DNA of 32,166 nt from an uncultured Haemophilus sp. (GCA_905205995.1 CAJLFU010000022.1:1-32166); one strand, 5' to 3'. Positions 1-8,372 are shown, counted from the stretch's first letter. Notes: a model not told the origin generated them from the sequence alone. Numbers and translations: made by a program.

Positions 1-2224
1 CTAACTGACGAATCTGAGCTGCAGAACCACGCGCACCAGAGTCAGCCATCATAAAAATACTATTGAAAGAAGCTTGTTTCTCAGGGTTACCTTCACGGTT
101 GATTACTTCTTCCTGAGATAAATTTTCCATCATCGCTTTCGCTACGCGCTCATTCGCCGCAGCCCAAATATCAATGACTTTGTTATAACGTTCACCCGCT
201 GTTACAAGACCAGATTGGAACTGCTCTTGAATTTCTGCCACTTCTTCTTCCGCTGCAGAAATAATTTCGTATTTTTTCTCTGGGATAACCATATCGTCAA
301 TACCCACAGAAGAACCTGAACGTGCAGCATAAGCAAAACCGGTATACATAATATGGTCAGCAAACATTACCGCTTCTTTCAAACCTAAACGACGATAAGC
401 TTCGTTGATGAGTTTAGAAATTGCTTTTTTACCTAATGTTTGGTTGAACAATGAATAAGGCATACCTTTCGGCGCGATCATCCATAAGATTGCACGACCG
501 ATAGTGGTATCGGTTAATGTGGTTTTCTCTTCTAATTCGCTAGCTTCATTTTTCACATATTCAGTAATACGTACTTTAACGCGAGAATGTAACTCTGCTT
601 GACCTGTGCGATACGCTTTTTCAGCTTCGCGCGGATCTTGCAATAACATGCCTTCGCCTTTACCGTTTACTTTTTCACGGGTCATATAGTAAAGACCCAA
701 CACTACGTCTTGTGATGGAACGATAATTGGATCACCGTTTGCTGGTGAAAGTACGTTGTTGGTTGACATCATTAACGCACGCGCTTCTAACTGCGCTTCA
801 AGTGTTAATGGTACGTGAACCGCCATTTGGTCACCATCGAAGTCCGCGTTGAACGCCGCACAAACAAGTGGGTGTAACTGGATTGCTTTACCTTCGATTA
901 GAAGTGGTTCAAACGCTTGGATACCTAAACGGTGAAGTGTCGGTGCACGGTTCAATAGAATTGGGTGCTCACGAATAACTTCTGCCAAGATATCCCAAAC
1001 GATCGCGTCTTCACGCTCAACCATTTTCTTAGCCGCTTTAATTGTGGTTGCATAACCACGGCTTTCTAATTTTGCATAGATAAACGGACGGAATAATTCC
1101 AATGCCATTTTCTTCGGTAAACCACATTGGTGTAAGTGCAAGTATGGACCTACAGTGATTACAGAACGGCCTGAGTAGTCAACACGTTTACCTAATAAGT
1201 TTTGACGGAAACGACCTTGTTTACCTTTGATCATATCCGCAAGTGATTTTAATGGACGACGGTTAGAGCCCGTAATCGCACGACCACGACGACCATTATC
1301 TAATAACGCATCAACAGATTCTTGTAACATACGTTTTTCGTTGCGCACGATAATGTCTGGTGCAATTAAATCTAATAAACGTTTTAAACGGTTGTTACGG
1401 TTGATCACGCGACGATATAAATCGTTCAAATCAGATGTTGCAAAACGACCACCATCTAATGGTACTAACGGACGTAAATCTGGTGGAAGTACTGGTAATA
1501 CAGTCATCACCATCCACTCTGGTTTATTACCAGACTGTTGGAAAGCTTCTAATAATTTTAAGCGTTTAGTGATTTTCTTACGTTTTGTTTCAGAGTTAGT
1601 TTCTTGTAACTCTTCACGTAATTTTTCACATTCCACTTCAAGATCAATACCTTTAAGTAAATCTTGAATTGCTTCAGCACCCATTTTCGCTTCGAATTCA
1701 TCTTGCCAACGGTCTTCTGCATCAAGGAATTGTTCTTCAGTTAATAACTGTCCACGTTCCAAATCGGTCATACCCGGTTCGGTCACGATGTACATTTCAA
1801 AGTAAAGCACACGTTCAATATCACGTAACGGCATATCAAGTAATAAACCGATACGGGACGGAAGTGATTTTAAGAACCAAATGTGTGCAACTGGACAAGC
1901 CAATTCAATATGGCCCATACGTTCACGACGCACTTTAGTTTGTGTAACTTCAACACCACATTTTTCACAAATCACACCACGGTGTTTTAAGCGTTTATAT
2001 TTACCGCATAAACATTCGTAATCTTTTACTGGCCCGAAAATACGTGCACAGAAAAGACCGTCACGCTCAGGTTTGAACGTACGATAGTTGATTGTTTCAG
2101 GTTTTTTAACTTCACCAAATGACCAAGAACGGATCATGTCTGGAGAAGCTAACCCAATTTTAATCACATCAAAATCTTCACTTGTTTTTGATTGTGCTTT
2201 TAAAAACTTAACTAAGTCTTTCAC
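1..2224 (-). CDS. rpoC: RNA polymerase beta' subunit, N-terminal part (gene runs off the left edge)
   Basis: This is the largest catalytic subunit of RNA polymerase. About 741 codons are present, out of roughly 1400 in enterobacterial homologues; the 3' end lies beyond base 1. The start is a GTG at 2222-2224, preceded by the ribosome site AGGAG, giving MKDLVKFLKAQ, as in E. coli RpoC, which also uses GTG. The N-terminal zinc ribbon (CLCGKYKR, then CEKCG, residues about 70-88) is present. The invariant NADFDGDQMAVHV loop, whose three aspartates hold the catalytic magnesium, falls near residue 458, the same place as in E. coli. The gene lies 123 bp downstream of rpoB on the same strand and is surely cotranscribed with it. 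I see no break in the visible reading frame. Confidence 0.98.
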   Translation of the reverse strand, partial: MKDLVKFLKAQSKTSEDFDVIKIGLASPDMIRSWSFGEVKKPETINYRTFKPERDGLFCARIFGPVKDYECLCGKYKRLKHRGVICEKCGVEVTQTKVRRERMGHIELACPVAHIWFLKSLPSRIGLLLDMPLRDIERVLYFEMYIVTEPGMTDLERGQLLTEEQFLDAEDRWQDEFEAKMGAEAIQDLLKGIDLEVECEKLREELQETNSETKRKKITKRLKLLEAFQQSGNKPEWMVMTVLPVLPPDLRPLVPLDGGRFATSDLNDLYRRVINRNNRLKRLLDLIAPDIIVRNEKRMLQESVDALLDNGRRGRAITGSNRRPLKSLADMIKGKQGRFRQNLLGKRVDYSGRSVITVGPYLHLHQCGLPKKMALELFRPFIYAKLESRGYATTIKAAKKMVEREDAIVWDILAEVIREHPILLNRAPTLHRLGIQAFEPLLIEGKAIQLHPLVCAAFNADFDGDQMAVHVPLTLEAQLEARALMMSTNNVLSPANGDPIIVPSQDVVLGLYYMTREKVNGKGEGMLLQDPREAEKAYRTGQAELHSRVKVRITEYVKNEASELEEKTTLTDTTIGRAILWMIAPKGMPYSLFNQTLGKKAISKLINEAYRRLGLKEAVMFADHIMYTGFAYAARSGSSVGIDDMVIPEKKYEIISAAEEEVAEIQEQFQSGLVTAGERYNKVIDIWAAANERVAKAMMENLSQEEVINREGNPEKQASFNSIFMMADSGARGSAAQIRQL

Positions 2225-2255
2225 AAATAGTCTCCTGTCGGAGTTAAGGGTTTCA

Positions 2256-2293
2256 AAGTGCGGTCAAAAATATTTCGTTTTTTAACCGCACTT
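2256..2293. repeat. Inverted pair of DNA uptake signals between rpoB and rpoC
   Basis: AAGTGCGGT at 2256-2264 faces ACCGCACTT at 2285-2293. The RNA of either strand could form a 9-bp stem. No run of T follows the stem in the direction of rpoC transcription, and rpoC must be transcribed from upstream. It is therefore better read as an uptake-signal pair and an intercistronic RNA structure than as a working terminator. Confidence 0.75.
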
Positions 2294-2312
2294 CGGCGAT
2301 TTCTTCCTTTTG

Positions 2313-2334
2313 CTTCCCCTGCGAACAGGGGAAG
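2313..2334 (-). other. Perfect 9-bp hairpin just downstream of rpoB
   Basis: CTTCCCCTG (2313-2321) and CAGGGGAAG (2326-2334) are perfect complements around a 4-base loop, which reads TTCG on the transcribed strand. It starts 14 bases after the rpoB stop codon and has no T run after it. It could be an RNA-processing or 3'-end-protecting structure between rpoB and rpoC. The function is inferred; the dyad is seen directly. Confidence 0.6.
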
Positions 2335-2347
2335 ACAGGTTTGTCGA

Positions 2348-5300
2348 TTACTCTTCGTCTAACTCGATATTCAAACCAAGTGAACGGATTTCTTTCATAA
2401 TTACGTTGAAAGATTCCGGTGTACCCGGATCCATTTGTTGGTTGCCACCGACGATGTTTTTATACATCTTCGTACGGCCGTTCACGTCATCGGATTTCAC
2501 AGTTAACATTTCTTGTAAGGTGTAAGCAGCACCATATGCTTCAAGTGCCCATACCTCCATCTCACCGAAACGTTGACCACCGAATTGTGCTTTACCACCA
2601 AGTGGTTGTTGAGTAACAAGACTATAAGAACCAGTTGAACGAGCATGCATTTTGTCATCAACTAAGTGGTTCAATTTGAGCATGTACATATAACCTACGG
2701 TTACTGGACGCTCGAATTTCTCACCCGTACGGCCATCATATAACGTAATCTGACCTGAAGTTGGTAAGCCACCAAGTTTCAACATTTCTTTGATTTCTTG
2801 CTCAGCCGCACCGTCAAATACTGGTGTTGCTACCGGTAAACCTTTACGTAGGTTTTCCGCTAAACGCATGATTTCGTCATCTCTAAAGGTGCTTAAATCA
2901 ACTTTTTGTGCGCCATGACCTAAATCGTATGCTTTTTGCATATAGCCACGAAGTTTCTCAACATCTTGTTTTTGTTTGATCATCGCATTGATTTGATCAC
3001 CGATACCTTTCGCCGCTAAGCCTAAGTGGGTTTCTAAGATCTGACCGATGTTCATACGAGACGGTACGCCCAGTGGGTTCAATACGATTTCAACTGGTTG
3101 GCCGTTTTCATCGTATGGCATATCTTCCACAGGGTTGATTTTTGAGATAACACCTTTGTTACCGTGACGACCCGCCATTTTATCACCCGGTTGGATGTGA
3201 CGTTTCACCGCAAGGTAAACTTTAACCACTTTTAACACGCCTGGTGCAAGGTCATCGCCTTTAATGATTTTCTTACGTTGTACTTCAAGTTTGTGTTCAA
3301 ACTCTTTACGTAATTCTTCATATTGCTCAGCAAGCTGTTCTAATTGGTTTTGTTTTTCTTCATCAGAAATGGTTTGTTCTAACCATTTGGTGCGATCCAT
3401 TTTATCTAATTGAGCCGCATCAATACCGCCAGCGATAAGGACATTACGTACACGCGCAAACAAGCCAGCTTCTAAGATTTCTAATTCATCAGAAAGGTCT
3501 TTTTTCGCTTGTTTTAACTGCATTTCTTCAATTTCTAATGCACGTTTGTCTTTTTCTACGCCATCACGGGTGAAGACTTGAACGTCAATTACAGTACCAC
3601 TTACGCTGTTTGGTACACGTAATGAAGAGTCTTTCACATCAGATGCTTTTTCACCGAAGATTGCACGTAACAATTTTTCTTCTGGTGTTAATTGCGTTTC
3701 GCCTTTAGGGGTTACTTTACCGACTAAGATGTCACCACCTTTCACTTCAGCACCCACATAAACGATACCTGATTCATCCAATTTGCTTAATGCAGATTCA
3801 CCCACGTTTGGAATATCCGCAGTGATTTCTTCAGAACCTAATTTAGTATCACGCGCCACACAAGATAATTCTTGAATGTGGATTGTCGTGAAGCGGTCTT
3901 GTTGTACAACACGCTCAGAAACCAACATTGAGTCTTCGAAGTTATAACCGTTCCAAGGCATGAACGCCACGCGGATATTTTGACCTAATGCTAATTCACC
4001 TAAATCTGTTGAAGGACCATCAGCTAAGACTTCACCACGGTTAATTGGATCGCCTAAATTCACACAAGGAATTTGGTTGATACACGTATTTTGGTTAGAA
4101 CGGGTGTATTTAATTAAGTTATAAATATCGATACCCGCTTCACCTGCTACGGTTTCGTCTTCATTTACTTTGATAACGATACGAGACGCATCAACGTATT
4201 GAACTGTACCACCACGTTTCGCTACAACCGCCACACCTGAGTCAAGTGCGATTGGTTTTTCCATACCTGTACCCACTAACGGCTTATCTGCACGTAAAGT
4301 AGGGACTGCTTGACGTTGCATGTTCGCACCCATTAAGGCACGGTTCGCATCATCATGCTCTAAGAATGGAATTAACGCTGCAGCCACAGATACCACTTGT
4401 TGGGTTGAAACGTCCATATAATGAATTTCTTCTGGTTTATAAAGACCAGATTCACCACGTTCACCACGAGCAGTAACGAATGCATCTGTAAAGCGATTGT
4501 TCTCATCAAGGTTTGAGTTCGCCTGTGCAATGATGTAGTTTGCTTCATCAATTGCAGATAAGTATTCGATTTCTTCGGTTACTTGGCCATTCACTACTTT
4601 ACGATATGGGGTTTCTAAGAAACCGTAATCGTTAGTACGAGCAAACGCAGAAAGTGAGTTGATCAAACCGATGTTTGGACCTTCAGGGGTTTCAATTGGA
4701 CATAAACGACCATAGTGGGTGTTATGTACGTCACGAACCTCAAAGCCTGCGCGTTCACGCGTTAAACCGCCTGGACCTAATGCAGAAATACGACGTTTGT
4801 GTGTCACTTCTGATAATGGGTTGTTTTGGTCCATGAATTGAGAAAGTTGTGAAGAACCAAAGAATTCTTTCACTGCCGCAGAAATTGGTTTTGGATTAAT
4901 TAAGTCTTGTGGCGTGATCGCATCTAAATCGCCTAAAGATAAACGCTCTTTAACCGCTCTTTCTACACGGACCAAACCAATACGGAATTGGTTTTCTGCC
5001 ATTTCACCCACAGAACGAATACGACGGTTACCCAAGTGATCGATATCATCCACTTCACCACGACCATTACGGATGTCGATAAGTTTTTTCATCACACGAA
5101 TGATATCGTCGTTACTTAAAATACCCGTACCCTCGCCTTCAGGAATACCTAACGAGCGATTAAACTTCATACGACCTACTGCAGATAAATCATAACGTTC
5201 TGCAGAGAAGAATAAGTTATTGAATAACGCTTCTGAAGATTCTGGTGTAGGTGGTTCACCTGGACGCATCATACGATAGATTTCATATAATGCACTTACA

Positions 5301-6376
5301 CGATCGTAAGTTGGATCAACACGTAATGTCTCAGAAATATATGGACCGTAATCTAAGTCATTGGTGAATAATGTTTCGATCACTTTATAGCCTGCTTGCG
5401 ATAATTTCGCTAACACTTCTAAAGAAATCTCGCCATTTGCTGGGCAAATGATTTCACCAGATTCAAGATCAACGTAATCTTTCGCCGCAACTTTACCTGC
5501 GATATATTCAGTTGGCACTTCAACTTGTGTCACATTATCTTTTTCTAATGCTTTGATGTGACGAGCTGTAATACGACGACCGCGTTCTACATAGACTTTG
5601 CCATTTGCTTCAATATCAAATGTCGCCGTTTCACCACGTAAACGTTCTGGCACTAATTTCATTAATAATTTATTGCCAGCGATTTCGAAAGTTACTTTGT
5701 CGAAGAATAAGTTTAAGATTTCTTCAACGGTGTAACCTAACGCACGTAAAATAATGGTTGCCGGTAATTTACGACGACGGTCAATACGCGCATATAAGTT
5801 ATCTTTTGGATCAAATTCGAAATCTAACCAAGAACCACGGTAAGGGATAATACGTGCGTTATAAAGCACTTTACCTGAAGAGTGTGTTTTACCTTTGTCA
5901 GAATCAAAGAATACGCCCGGGCTACGGTGTAATTGTGAAACGATAACACGCTCAGTACCATTGATAACAAAAGTACCGTTGTCAGTCATTAATGGGATTT
6001 CACCCATATATACTTCGCTTTCTTTAATGTCTTTGACTGCGCGTGATGAAGATTCTTTATCGTAGCTAACCAAACGTAATTTTACGCGTAAACCTGCTGC
6101 ATAAGTTGAACCTCGAATTTGACATTCACGTACATCAAATTCCGGATCTTCTAAACGGTAATCAACATATTGTAATTCTGTATAGCCGTTATTGCTTACG
6201 ATTGGGAATACAGAACGAAATGCAGCTTCTAAGCCTTGTTGACCTTCAGGATCTTTTTGAATGAATTTATCAAAAGAATCTAATTGGATGGTTAATAAAT
6301 AAGGTACATTTAAAACTTGCGGACGTTTGCCGAAGTCTTTACGAATTCGTTTTTTCTCAGTATAGGAGTAACCCAT
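2348..6376 (-). CDS. rpoB: RNA polymerase beta subunit
   Basis: Beta subunit of RNA polymerase, 1342 residues, exactly the E. coli length. The rifampicin-binding region is clearly recognisable (SSQLSQFMDQNNPLSE followed by THKRRISALGPGGL, near residues 508-535). It carries the usual D, H and S at the classic resistance positions, so nothing suggests rifampicin resistance. Also visible are the conserved RLCPIETPEGPNIG segment, the GDKMAGRHGNKG segment near residue 1060-1070, and the C-terminal clamp region ending in GLNIELDEE. The ATG at 6374-6376 follows a good ribosome site (GAGG, AAAACCAATA spacing). It is cotranscribed with rplJL upstream and rpoC downstream. The 296-bp space before it holds a series of hairpins, a likely site of attenuation or processing. 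Confidence 0.99.
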   Translation of the reverse strand: MGYSYTEKKRIRKDFGKRPQVLNVPYLLTIQLDSFDKFIQKDPEGQQGLEAAFRSVFPIVSNNGYTELQYVDYRLEDPEFDVRECQIRGSTYAAGLRVKLRLVSYDKESSSRAVKDIKESEVYMGEIPLMTDNGTFVINGTERVIVSQLHRSPGVFFDSDKGKTHSSGKVLYNARIIPYRGSWLDFEFDPKDNLYARIDRRRKLPATIILRALGYTVEEILNLFFDKVTFEIAGNKLLMKLVPERLRGETATFDIEANGKVYVERGRRITARHIKALEKDNVTQVEVPTEYIAGKVAAKDYVDLESGEIICPANGEISLEVLAKLSQAGYKVIETLFTNDLDYGPYISETLRVDPTYDRVSALYEIYRMMRPGEPPTPESSEALFNNLFFSAERYDLSAVGRMKFNRSLGIPEGEGTGILSNDDIIRVMKKLIDIRNGRGEVDDIDHLGNRRIRSVGEMAENQFRIGLVRVERAVKERLSLGDLDAITPQDLINPKPISAAVKEFFGSSQLSQFMDQNNPLSEVTHKRRISALGPGGLTRERAGFEVRDVHNTHYGRLCPIETPEGPNIGLINSLSAFARTNDYGFLETPYRKVVNGQVTEEIEYLSAIDEANYIIAQANSNLDENNRFTDAFVTARGERGESGLYKPEEIHYMDVSTQQVVSVAAALIPFLEHDDANRALMGANMQRQAVPTLRADKPLVGTGMEKPIALDSGVAVVAKRGGTVQYVDASRIVIKVNEDETVAGEAGIDIYNLIKYTRSNQNTCINQIPCVNLGDPINRGEVLADGPSTDLGELALGQNIRVAFMPWNGYNFEDSMLVSERVVQQDRFTTIHIQELSCVARDTKLGSEEITADIPNVGESALSKLDESGIVYVGAEVKGGDILVGKVTPKGETQLTPEEKLLRAIFGEKASDVKDSSLRVPNSVSGTVIDVQVFTRDGVEKDKRALEIEEMQLKQAKKDLSDELEILEAGLFARVRNVLIAGGIDAAQLDKMDRTKWLEQTISDEEKQNQLEQLAEQYEELRKEFEHKLEVQRKKIIKGDDLAPGVLKVVKVYLAVKRHIQPGDKMAGRHGNKGVISKINPVEDMPYDENGQPVEIVLNPLGVPSRMNIGQILETHLGLAAKGIGDQINAMIKQKQDVEKLRGYMQKAYDLGHGAQKVDLSTFRDDEIMRLAENLRKGLPVATPVFDGAAEQEIKEMLKLGGLPTSGQITLYDGRTGEKFERPVTVGYMYMLKLNHLVDDKMHARSTGSYSLVTQQPLGGKAQFGGQRFGEMEVWALEAYGAAYTLQEMLTVKSDDVNGRTKMYKNIVGGNQQMDPGTPESFNVIMKEIRSLGLNIELDEE

Positions 6377-6423
6377 TATTGGTTTTCCTCTGTAAATTTT
6401 AGTGAGACCGAGTTGATATAAAA

Positions 6424-6490
6424 AAGTGCGGTCAAATTGATTGACGCTTTTATTTATATCGGAGATTGACGCCGTTTCGGATACCGCACT
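6424..6490. repeat. Uptake signal and facing 8/9 partner upstream of rpoB
   Basis: AAGTGCGGT at 6424-6432 faces ACCGCACT at 6483-6490, where the ninth base is C instead of T. The 50-base spacing and the imperfect partner make a terminator unlikely. It lies in the untranslated leader of rpoB. Confidence 0.6.
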
Positions 6491-6515
6491 CTGAACCTTA
6501 CTTCTGTAGTGGGCT

Positions 6516-6585
6516 ACTTAAATTAAAACGTCTGATTAATTTAAGTGGAAACAGATACCATTAAACGGAAAATGCCTATCTGTTT
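6516..6585 (-). other. Two adjacent hairpins in the rplL-rpoB spacer
   Basis: ACTTAAATTAA (6516-6526) pairs perfectly with TTAATTTAAGT (6536-6546) across a 9-base loop. Two bases further on, AAACAGATA (6549-6557) pairs perfectly with TATCTGTTT (6577-6585) across a 19-base loop. In E. coli the rplL-rpoB spacer contains an RNase III processing site; these long stems are good candidates for the equivalent here. That role is inferred from position only. Confidence 0.5.
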
Positions 6586-6587
6586 TT

Positions 6588-6638
6588 TTGTGCTGTTTTT
6601 GATAGCACAAAATGGCTGATGGTAAACCACCAGCCATT
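6588..6638 (-). terminator. Probable attenuator downstream of rplL
   Basis: Going with transcription, the RNA first meets the stem AATGGCTG/CAGCCATT (6611-6638), extended inward by GGT/ACC and followed at once by TTTTGTG. A second stem, TTGTGCT/AGCACAA (6588-6610), comes right after. The short T run and the position 35 bases past the rplL stop codon fit a leaky terminator that lowers rpoBC transcription relative to rplJL, as known at this place in E. coli. A full stop is ruled out by the need to transcribe rpoB. Confidence 0.55.
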
Positions 6639-6672
6639 AAGCCTGAGAAACAGGACATAAGTAAATCAAAAA

Positions 6673-7044
6673 TTATTTGATTTCTACTTTTGCACCAGCT
6701 TCTTCTAATTCTTTCTTAAGTGCTTCAGCTTCTTCTTTAGAAATGCCTTCTTTTAAGTTAGCTGGAGCAGATTCAACTAAGTCTTTAGCTTCTTTTAAGC
6801 CTAAACCAGTTGCACCACGTACTGCTTTGATAACTGCTACTTTGTTAGCACCAGCTTCAGCAAGAACTACGTCGAATTCAGTTTTTTCTTCTGCCGCTGC
6901 TGCTGCGCCACCAGCTGCTGGAGCTGCTGCTACTGCTGCTGCAGAAACGCCGAATTTTTCTTCCATCGCTGCGATTAATTCAACGATTTCAGTTACAGAT
7001 TTAGAAGCAATCGCTTCAATGATTTGTTCGTTAGTTAATGACAT
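6673..7044 (-). CDS. rplL: 50S ribosomal protein L7/L12
   Basis: Ribosomal stalk protein that binds as dimers to L10 and recruits translation factors. 123 residues. It has the N-terminal dimerisation domain (MSLTNEQIIEAIASK...), an alanine-rich hinge (near residues 37-53), and the C-terminal factor-binding domain with GANKVAVIKAVRGATGLGLK and the KDLVESAP helix. I take the ATG at 7042-7044 as the start, because MSLTNEQ is the standard N-terminus and TAGGAA stands 8-10 bases before it. A TTG three codons upstream is in frame but would have no spacing from that ribosome site. The gene follows rplJ by 54 bp in the same transcript. Confidence 0.98.
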   Translation of the reverse strand: MSLTNEQIIEAIASKSVTEIVELIAAMEEKFGVSAAAVAAAPAAGGAAAAAEEKTEFDVVLAEAGANKVAVIKAVRGATGLGLKEAKDLVESAPANLKEGISKEEAEALKKELEEAGAKVEIK

Positions 7045-7098
7045 AACAATCAATTCCTAAAATTAATAAAGTTAAATGAAGTAAGAAACGCTTAATGA

Positions 7099-7590
7099 TT
7101 AAGCTGCTTCTTGTAATTTGTCGCGTAATGCCGCAAAAGTGCGAACAAGTTTGCCTGCCGCAGCTTCTTTCATTGTGCCCATTAAACGTGCAATTGCTTC
7201 TTCGTAAGTTGGTAATGTTGCTAAGAATTCAACATCTTGGATCTTACCTTCAAAGGCTGCACCTTTAATTTCAAACTTATCGTTTGCTTTAGCAAAATCT
7301 TTGAACAAACGTGCTGCTGCACCTGGGTGTTCATTAGAGAATGCGATAAGTGTTGGACCTACAAACGTATCTTGTAAGCATTCGAAATCAGTGCCTTCAA
7401 CCGCACGACGTAATAAAGTATTACGAACAACGCGCATTGTTACACCAGCTTCACGAGCTGCTTTACGTAATTCAGTCATTTTATCAACAGTTACACCGCG
7501 AGAATCCGCGATTACTGCTGAAAGTGCACCTTTGGCTGCTTCATTTACTTCAGCAACAATTGCTTGTTTGTCTTGAAGATTTAATGCCAT
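7099..7590 (-). CDS. rplJ: 50S ribosomal protein L10
   Basis: Base of the ribosomal stalk; it binds 23S rRNA and carries the L7/L12 dimers on its C-terminal helix. 163 residues, normal for the family. The N-terminus MALNLQDKQAIVAEVNEAAKGALSA... is typical; the L7/L12-binding helix lies at the end (KLVRTFAALRDKLQEAA). The ATG at 7588-7590 follows AGGAG with a spacing of nine bases. It is the first gene of the rplJL-rpoBC transcription unit, which has its own promoter at 7830-7858 and a long leader. In E. coli rplKA comes directly before rplJ; here that place is taken by ridA. Confidence 0.98.
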   Translation of the reverse strand: MALNLQDKQAIVAEVNEAAKGALSAVIADSRGVTVDKMTELRKAAREAGVTMRVVRNTLLRRAVEGTDFECLQDTFVGPTLIAFSNEHPGAAARLFKDFAKANDKFEIKGAAFEGKIQDVEFLATLPTYEEAIARLMGTMKEAAAGKLVRTFAALRDKLQEAA

Positions 7591-7599
7591 TGGCTTTTA

Positions 7600-7822
7600 G
7601 CTCCTGAATACACTCCGATTTCTCGGAATTAATTTACCTCATCGAAAGAGTTATCTTTCAGACTAGGACGACTTCGGTGCCCAGAAGCAAGAAATATTCT
7701 TATTCTGTTCACCATCTACGTAGGATTATTAAGACGATTATTGCTAACCATTCCCTACGGTCTTGGACGGGGCTTGAATAGGTCAAGCACCAACCAGAAA
7801 TTTTACGCTAAGCGTAATTTAG
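7600..7822 (-). promoter_or_regulatory. L10-type autoregulatory mRNA leader of rplJ
   Basis: About 230 bases lie between the predicted transcription start and the rplJ ATG with no reading frame of note. The RNA contains GGTGCTTGACC followed by GGTCAAGC-type pairing partners on the other side of a loop (7764-7790) and the block CCAAGACCGTAGGG (about 7752-7765). This resembles the conserved core of ribosomal L10 leaders, which bind the L10-(L7/L12) complex and shut down translation of rplJL. I identify it by position, length and these blocks, and have not folded it. Confidence 0.6.
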
Positions 7823-7851
7823 GAGCGAGATTATAGTGATTAATCTCGCTC
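7823..7851. promoter_or_regulatory. 11-bp dyad overlapping the rplJ promoter
   Basis: GAGCGAGATTA (7823-7833) and TAATCTCGCTC (7841-7851) form a perfect inverted repeat with a 7-base centre. It covers the -10 box and most of the spacer of the rplJ promoter. It could be an operator. It might instead be the hairpin of a weak ridA terminator, but no T run follows it. Confidence 0.5.
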
Positions 7852-7858
7852 TTGTAAA
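7830..7858 (-). promoter_or_regulatory. Sigma-70 promoter of rplJL-rpoBC
   Basis: On the minus strand a -35 box TTTACA (7853-7858) and a consensus -10 box TATAAT (7830-7835) are separated by exactly 17 bp. Transcription should start near 7823, giving a leader of about 230 bases. Confidence 0.8.
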
Positions 7859-7902
7859 GTCTATTGTAGAAAAAATCTGCAGATTTTAACCGCACTTTGC
7901 GA

Positions 7903-8292
7903 TTATTTTCTTACAGCAATTGCTTCGATTTCCACACCTACATCTTTCGGTAATCGAGCGACTTCTACACAAGAACGTGCTGGGAAATTCGGATGATTAT
8001 TTTCTTTAAAGAACTTCTCGTACTCTGCATTTACTGCAGCAAAATCATTCAGATCTTTCACAAACACTGTAGTTTTCACAATATCACCCACAGTCAAACC
8101 TGCTTGTTCAATAATCGCTTTCACATTCTCTAAAGATTGACGTGCTTGTGCCACAATATCTTTCGGCACTTCACCATTCGCCGGATTAACGGGAATTTGT
8201 CCAGATGTTAAAACTAAATTACCTAGATCTACCGCTTGAACATAAGGGCCGATTGCGGCTGGGGCTTTTTCTGTATGAATGATTTTAGTCAT
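7903..8292 (-). CDS. ridA: RidA-family 2-iminobutanoate/2-iminopropanoate deaminase
   Basis: Small trimeric enzyme of the RidA/YjgF/TdcF family that hydrolyses reactive imines and enamines released by pyridoxal-phosphate enzymes, protecting them from damage. 129 residues, typical. The key arginine is R106, in ARSCVEVARLP, with C108 and E121 in the usual positions; the N-terminal APAAIGPYVQA and SGQIP segments are standard. The ATG at 8290-8292 follows AAAGGAG. It stands between mlaA and the rplJ leader, all on the minus strand. A perfect 10-bp dyad just upstream may be part of its control. Confidence 0.93.
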   Translation of the reverse strand: MTKIIHTEKAPAAIGPYVQAVDLGNLVLTSGQIPVNPANGEVPKDIVAQARQSLENVKAIIEQAGLTVGDIVKTTVFVKDLNDFAAVNAEYEKFFKENNHPNFPARSCVEVARLPKDVGVEIEAIAVRK

Positions 8293-8338
8293 GATATTCT
8301 CCTTTAATCTTGACGTATAAACACGCTTGCTATCCTAA

Positions 8339-8365
8339 CATATAAGTGTCTTAATCACTTATATG
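8339..8365. promoter_or_regulatory. 10-bp dyad between mlaA and ridA
   Basis: CATATAAGTG (8339-8348) and CACTTATATG (8356-8365) are a perfect inverted repeat with a 7-base centre. It begins 8 bases after the mlaA stop codon and lies 47 bases before ridA. With no T run after the stem it is a poor terminator. It overlaps the place where a ridA -35 box would be, given a -10-like TTATAC at 8315-8320. Confidence 0.45.
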
Positions 8366-8372
8366 AGTATTC

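Noticed and set aside
2256..2293. A rho-independent terminator between rpoB and rpoC
   Set aside because: No T run follows the stem in the direction of transcription, and rpoC has no promoter that I can see in the 123-bp space.
7045..7053. A longer rplL starting at TTG 7053
   Set aside because: It would overlap the ribosome site, and the N-terminus MSLTNEQ from the ATG at 7044 is the standard one.
6677..7060. A 127-codon open frame on the plus strand opposite rplL
   Set aside because: It is the mirror of the alanine-rich rplL gene, which is certain.
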